Shown: piece by piece, positions 59,389 to 64,000 of the stretch
Layout: every line of letters starts with the position of its first letter
Numbering within the stretch: the stretch's first letter is position 1
Source of the DNA: Struthio camelus
Taxonomy: Eukaryota > Chordata > Aves > Struthioniformes > Struthionidae
NCBI RefSeq assembly: GCF_040807025.1
Contig: NC_090968.1
Location: 2,531,906 to 2,595,905 of the forward strand
Direction: 5' to 3'
Length of the DNA: 64,000 bases
Program-made: the position numbers and the translations under genes
Notes under the pieces: model-generated
The model's database searches: none
Seen by the model: only the letters and a program-made list of their open reading frames with translations
What the model was told of the DNA's origin: nothing

Positions 59389-62300
59389 CACCTAGCTCCC
59401 GTCTCCTAACGGGCAAAGTAAGCATTACGCAAGTTTAAAAGTTCGTAACAGACTGCCAGAACTTACTCGATTCTTGCTACTTCAGAAGGGACAAACTTGA
59501 GTTGTGCATCACCAGCGGATCCAAAACTGGCATTGGCCCCCTTTTCCTCAACGAAGGAGCTACTGAACAGGGCACGTTTCACTGAAAACTGATAAAACTT
59601 CTTACGTGCAACGCTACTTTTCCATCATTTACTAAGAATACAGAGAAGCTAGCCAATTATCTCCACTGATTAAGTTCTATGTAATGTGTGCGTATCATAA
59701 AACTACACTGTGTTCCAACATTTAATCTTCACCGCAAAGAGCGAGATGTTGAAAAGTTACCTCCTCCACCGGCTCCTTTTCTGGTTTTCAGATTCTTTGT
59801 TACCTTCTGAATTCCAAGCGTTTTCGCTGAAGTCGGCCCACAGAGACAAAACATCTCATTTCAGTACAAAGAAAGTTTACAGTCCTTAATGCAAGCACCA
59901 CCATCTCTGCAGTTTTAATACCACAAAAAATAAACTGCTGCACCACAATTTCTCTAAAAGACTGCTCGCCTACAATACTTTTGAAGGAACACGACGGAAA
60001 TCCTTTCAGATTCAAGTCATTTGATCTGCTCTCAAGGAGCTACAGTACTAAGTGACCAGCATCAAGAAAAAAAATGAAATATATTACCTGTTTTACAGAC
60101 ACCTGCCTTTTGAATTCTGATGTCCAGATTTTTTTATAGTTACATTAAAACAGACTCAAAGGCTGCGTGCCTTGAATATCAGCATCCTAAGTATAATCGA
60201 GTTCTCTGCAAAAAACATTACTTCAGTATCTGATTACACAAGAATTGTATATTTACTATACAATTAAGACCACTCGGGCCAAAATTCACGACCACTTGGT
60301 AGAAAATGTCATCATTTAAAAGATTTATTTTTTACTTAGGATTTACACTGAATAATTCAGTTCAAATAAACCTTCTACTAAGCTGGATGCCTTTGCTTAA
60401 AACACAGCTTCCATAATCCACAGTTCTTGGACAGGTCTAATCACAGGTCGCTTGGTTTACTTGTAGTAAATAGGTAATTAATCACTGCTGTACTTAAGAT
60501 GAATGTCAATTTGAGATACAACTCTTGCACCCAGTTTTTTCAAGACAGCGGAGCATCTCACAACACATCTGCAAACTCTGTAACGCTGTTCAAGACAGGA
60601 GGGAGCAAACCGATGAGGTAAAAAACAGAAATGGGGAATTTTTTGCCTTAGTACAGCATTCTTAATCCGCTGGATCACGCTGTCTGGAATCAGAAGAATC
60701 CGCAAGATCAACTTGCTCGTCAGCCAAGTCAGTCCTCAGCTGACCCGCTACGCTTGCAACAACGGGCAAGCGCGCAGGGGAATCAGAGGTTCATTTTACT
60801 TACCGTACTGCAAATCCATTGGGAAGCTATAACTATTGCTGCATTTTATTGATGGAAGTGAAATCATAGTAGACAATTTATCTTGCACTACTTTAGCGCA
60901 GGAAGCAGACTGCCGGGATGATCTTACAGAGCCAGTCATCATTTTTATTACCTGCTTAATATTTGAAATTTAAACTGATGGGGGCACTTCTCTTGCTCGA
61001 CAACGTTACTCCTAGGAGGAGTTCACTTCTGACTATTACAAGAAAAATCCAATTTTGTACCTTCAGCTCAGGCATAGAGCTTTCAGTTTATGGATGAAAC
61101 AAACACTTCAGAGAGCCCTAGTCAAATTATAAACATTTGCTGTTAGACACACATTGGTAACTAACTGACAACTTACAGGCAACCTTCTGAGCTGGAGTAT
61201 TTATTCTGAGGCTATCCTTCATGATTTTGCTGCATTCAGAGTTACAAGTCATCTACTCCCGCCGTACTGAAAGCCGCATTCTATATATTTAAGGATGGTT
61301 AATCCATCACGATCAAGACCGATAACAATATGACCCAGTAATCGCAACTGCCCAGTAACCAAATCACTCCTTTGAACCTTCATACCTTGGCGGGTGATAA
61401 CAAGGAAAACAAACAAGACAAAAGAAAGGGCAAGTCTGATGCAATCACTGATAATCTGTAAGGAGAGGTTCTCTGTTCCAGAACTTATCTGTTTACAAAA
61501 AGCCCAAAAAAAAAAAAAAAAAGAGGAAAAACCACAGTTCTGGCGGAGCAGATATTCAGCTGCTGGAAGACAAGGTTTTCAGAAAAAGGCACATCGCCTT
61601 TGTGAGAACACCCTTTTCATCGGCAGGGTGAGGAGGTATAGGATGCCTCGCTGGCGACAGCCAATCGAACCTCTCTACTGCATTTTTGGAGCAGTCTAAT
61701 TCAAGTATTCTTCCCAACAAAGTCGTAACAAATTTGGAATTTTTTATGTCAACGAAGAGATTCAATTTATATAGCAGACTCCCATGAACATCCTCTAGAA
61801 TACACTTAACGTAACACAGCAAACACAAGAAAAGAGCATCGCATATTAGTAGAACAAACAGATCCACTTCCACCCACGTTTTTAAACAGCAGAAAGACAA
61901 AGCCATTAAGTCTGACCTTATAGAGGCACTTATAAATCCGCTGAATTATAAACTTGCAGGAAAAGCACTTATCAGAAGACACCCTTTAAGACAAAAACAT
62001 TCAGCGCTCTCTTCTTTCATGCTGCTATCAAACACACACAAAGAATTATTGAAATTGCTTTGAAAGCTTACCATTTAATTCAATGAATGATGCATGGTCC
62101 TGGCTATTACTTACGTGTGCTCCTTGTACAGGACTCAAGGCATTAAAACGCACATCCCTCTAGTCTACCAGAAAGGATACCTTGAACCAATCCATACTAA
62201 ATGAAGCTTCTCTTTTCCAGCTACAGAATGCCGTGCCTAGCGCTCAATGTTTTTTTTCTTTTTGAATCCCAATTTTAATCTTAGAACTCTTCCGGCAATT

Positions 62301-64000
62301 GCATATTTTTAAATACTCACACTCAAAAGAAAAATCCAGGTCCTGAGGAATTGGTCAAGCCAGATCTATGCTGCTTCTATATAAAGAAGAGATCACAAGA
62401 TGGAAGTGCCCTTAAAAACATCTATGGACTTCCAGACAAGGAATGTAAATCATTTTCAAGTTTAAAAAAAAAAAAAAAAAAGTAGTGAGGCCCAAGTCAT
62501 ATGCTCTAAAAGCACAGATCAAAGCACTCCAAAATTTAGCAGAAGGAACGTACTTTTTGTGACCTGTTATTGTATTCACCACGTCCACAAACTTGAGTCA
62601 GGCGCCTACATCTTTCCTGCACCTCCAGGTACGTTGACAGTTGCTTCTTAATGCTAGTTCAAGCTCAACTCATTTTTCCAAGAACTGACAAAAATAAAAC
62701 CTGTTTATTGGTCAATATAACACCATGTGAGGCTGCTGACTGCAACCCTTAGAGTGTCATTACCTACAAGTGATCCCAGATGCTCCAGGAAAACACTGTC
62801 AACCTTGACATGTTTAGGAGAAGGCAGTACAGCACCCAAAATGAAGCACGCGATAGCTCAGCCAAGGGAGCAACACACATCAGAGCTGACCTAATAAGCC
62901 TAAACCTAAAAAGCTAAAAAGTCAAACTCTGCTATTTTACTTCCCACCTACAACTTCAACCCCTTTGGCTCTCATAAATAGCACAGCAGAGGAACGTTTC
63001 TAGGTGCGCTCACGGGTTCTAACCGCAGCTAACGAAACCCACGATGAGCACAACAGCTCTCACCGACCCATTCAATGCCACAAATAAAATGCAGTGGGGA
63101 TATGCAAATTTATATTCTAAGTCTAGACTTGAAACATCTGCCCATTATGCCCGATAAGGCTGCACTTCTGTCATTTTTTTCCTGTTACCTTATTTTGCTC
63201 TTATGATCAGTGAGTACACTTACGTTTTAGCTTCCATATCTTATTTGTTTGATTGCAAAGGGTTCCAGAAGTGTGGGCTAGATCTCTTAAAAAAAAAAAA
63301 AGACAGCAGACTGATCTGGTTACAAGCTGTGCAAAGAACTCAGAAAGTTCCCTTCTTTAATGCAAGTTACTCCTATTTTCATTTGCTAAAGGCAAAACAC
63401 ACCCCATTTGTACAGTTTTGAACTCTATACGCTGTTTGCTCAGATGCCTAAAAAAATCCACCCGCACTAAACAGTAACCAGCCAGGTAGAACACGCTAGC
63501 TGCAAAACGCAGAGTTTTAAAGTAAAGGGAAAGCAAGCAGATAGCCACACTTCCGTTCAATGGTCTTGGCATCTCATTCACGGTTCAGTAAGCAAATGGC
63601 AAATACAGCTTCACAGCGCTGCCCAACTGCTACAGCGACAGCAACTCCTCCTCCCACCGATCCCAACCTCCTTCCTCTGAAATGGAAAAGCCCTTTTAAT
63701 CTTCAAAGCACGGCCACGAGTCAATCTCAAACTTAGCACGCTTTTTAATTTTCTTTTTAATTATCCACTTGGGAGAGTTATGCCCTCCTTGCTCAGTGAC
63801 CTTTCATTCCTTTAAGATTATTTCAAGAAATCTTTCCTGGGAATTATCAGCAAATTTATACCGCTTGCAGAGGACAAAAATGTTGCTAGGCTTCCAAGCA
63901 TTGAGGGGGAGAGACAGAATGATTCTTCACGTGCTTTGGTGCAGGCAAGCTTTTACTGTGTTAAACGGCACTGTTAGTCCTGCAGGCCAAGGATCTTTTG
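59389..64000. other. Region upstream of the candidate SLC23A2 promoter
   Basis: This is AT-rich sequence with short A/T runs (about 61505-61522, 62463-62480). I found no coding exon, RNA gene or clear repeat family. It may still be SLC23A2 5' intron if the true promoter lies further right. Confidence 0.5.

Noticed and set aside
21159..64000. CR1 LINEs or endogenous retroviral sequence
   Set aside because: I looked for CR1 3'-end ATTCTATGA-type repeats, LTR ends and polymerase-like reading frames and saw none convincing. A repeat-library search would be needed to exclude small fragments.

Overview
The window looks like nuclear DNA from a bird, or less likely another sauropsid. Two vertebrate genes can be rebuilt exon by exon on the minus strand: RASSF2 (10 coding exons, 322 codons plus stop) and SLC23A2/SVCT2 (15 coding exons, 649 codons plus stop). 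All internal reading-frame joins close exactly at canonical splice sites, apart from one GC-AG intron in RASSF2. The two genes are also neighbours on human 20p13. Compact introns, an extremely GC-rich homopolymer-laden left end and no recognisable young LINEs suggest a bird chromosome, perhaps a microchromosome. The species cannot be named from this sequence.

Layout, left to right. Positions 1-62 hold the start of a third minus-strand gene, seen only as an acceptor, a short 5' leader and a signal-peptide-like N-terminus. Its likely non-coding first exon and CRE-containing promoter lie near 934-1100. RASSF2 occupies about 1.33-9.13 kb, with a GC-rich upstream region to about 14.9 kb. That region contains three unrelated GC-rich minisatellites (11.97-13.55 kb), GC boxes, a candidate non-coding first exon and a striking AT-only block (9.55-9.66 kb). 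From about 15.8 kb the composition changes abruptly to AT-rich. There the SLC23A2 3' UTR (about 15.83-21.16 kb), coding exons (21.16-49.40 kb) and 5' UTR exon (to 49.58 kb) lie. The remaining 14 kb is the upstream or first-intron region of SLC23A2, with a small CpG- and CCAAT-bearing segment near 59.25-59.39 kb that could be a first exon or promoter.

RASSF2 is a Ras-association/SARAH adaptor linking K-Ras to MST kinases. SLC23A2 is the sodium-coupled ascorbate transporter of the plasma membrane. They share a neighbourhood but no known pathway. The long open frames in the GC-rich part are by-products of repeats and high GC. Interspersed elements are few: a tRNA-Asp-like SINE candidate, an L2/MIR-type remnant and a palindromic MITE-like element inside the SLC23A2 3' UTR. 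I found no CRISPR array, no retrovirus and no clear new molecular system. The points most worth checking are the GC-AG intron, the 29-copy 21/22-bp G-tract array, the SINE-like element, the SLC23A2 uORF and the partial left-edge gene.
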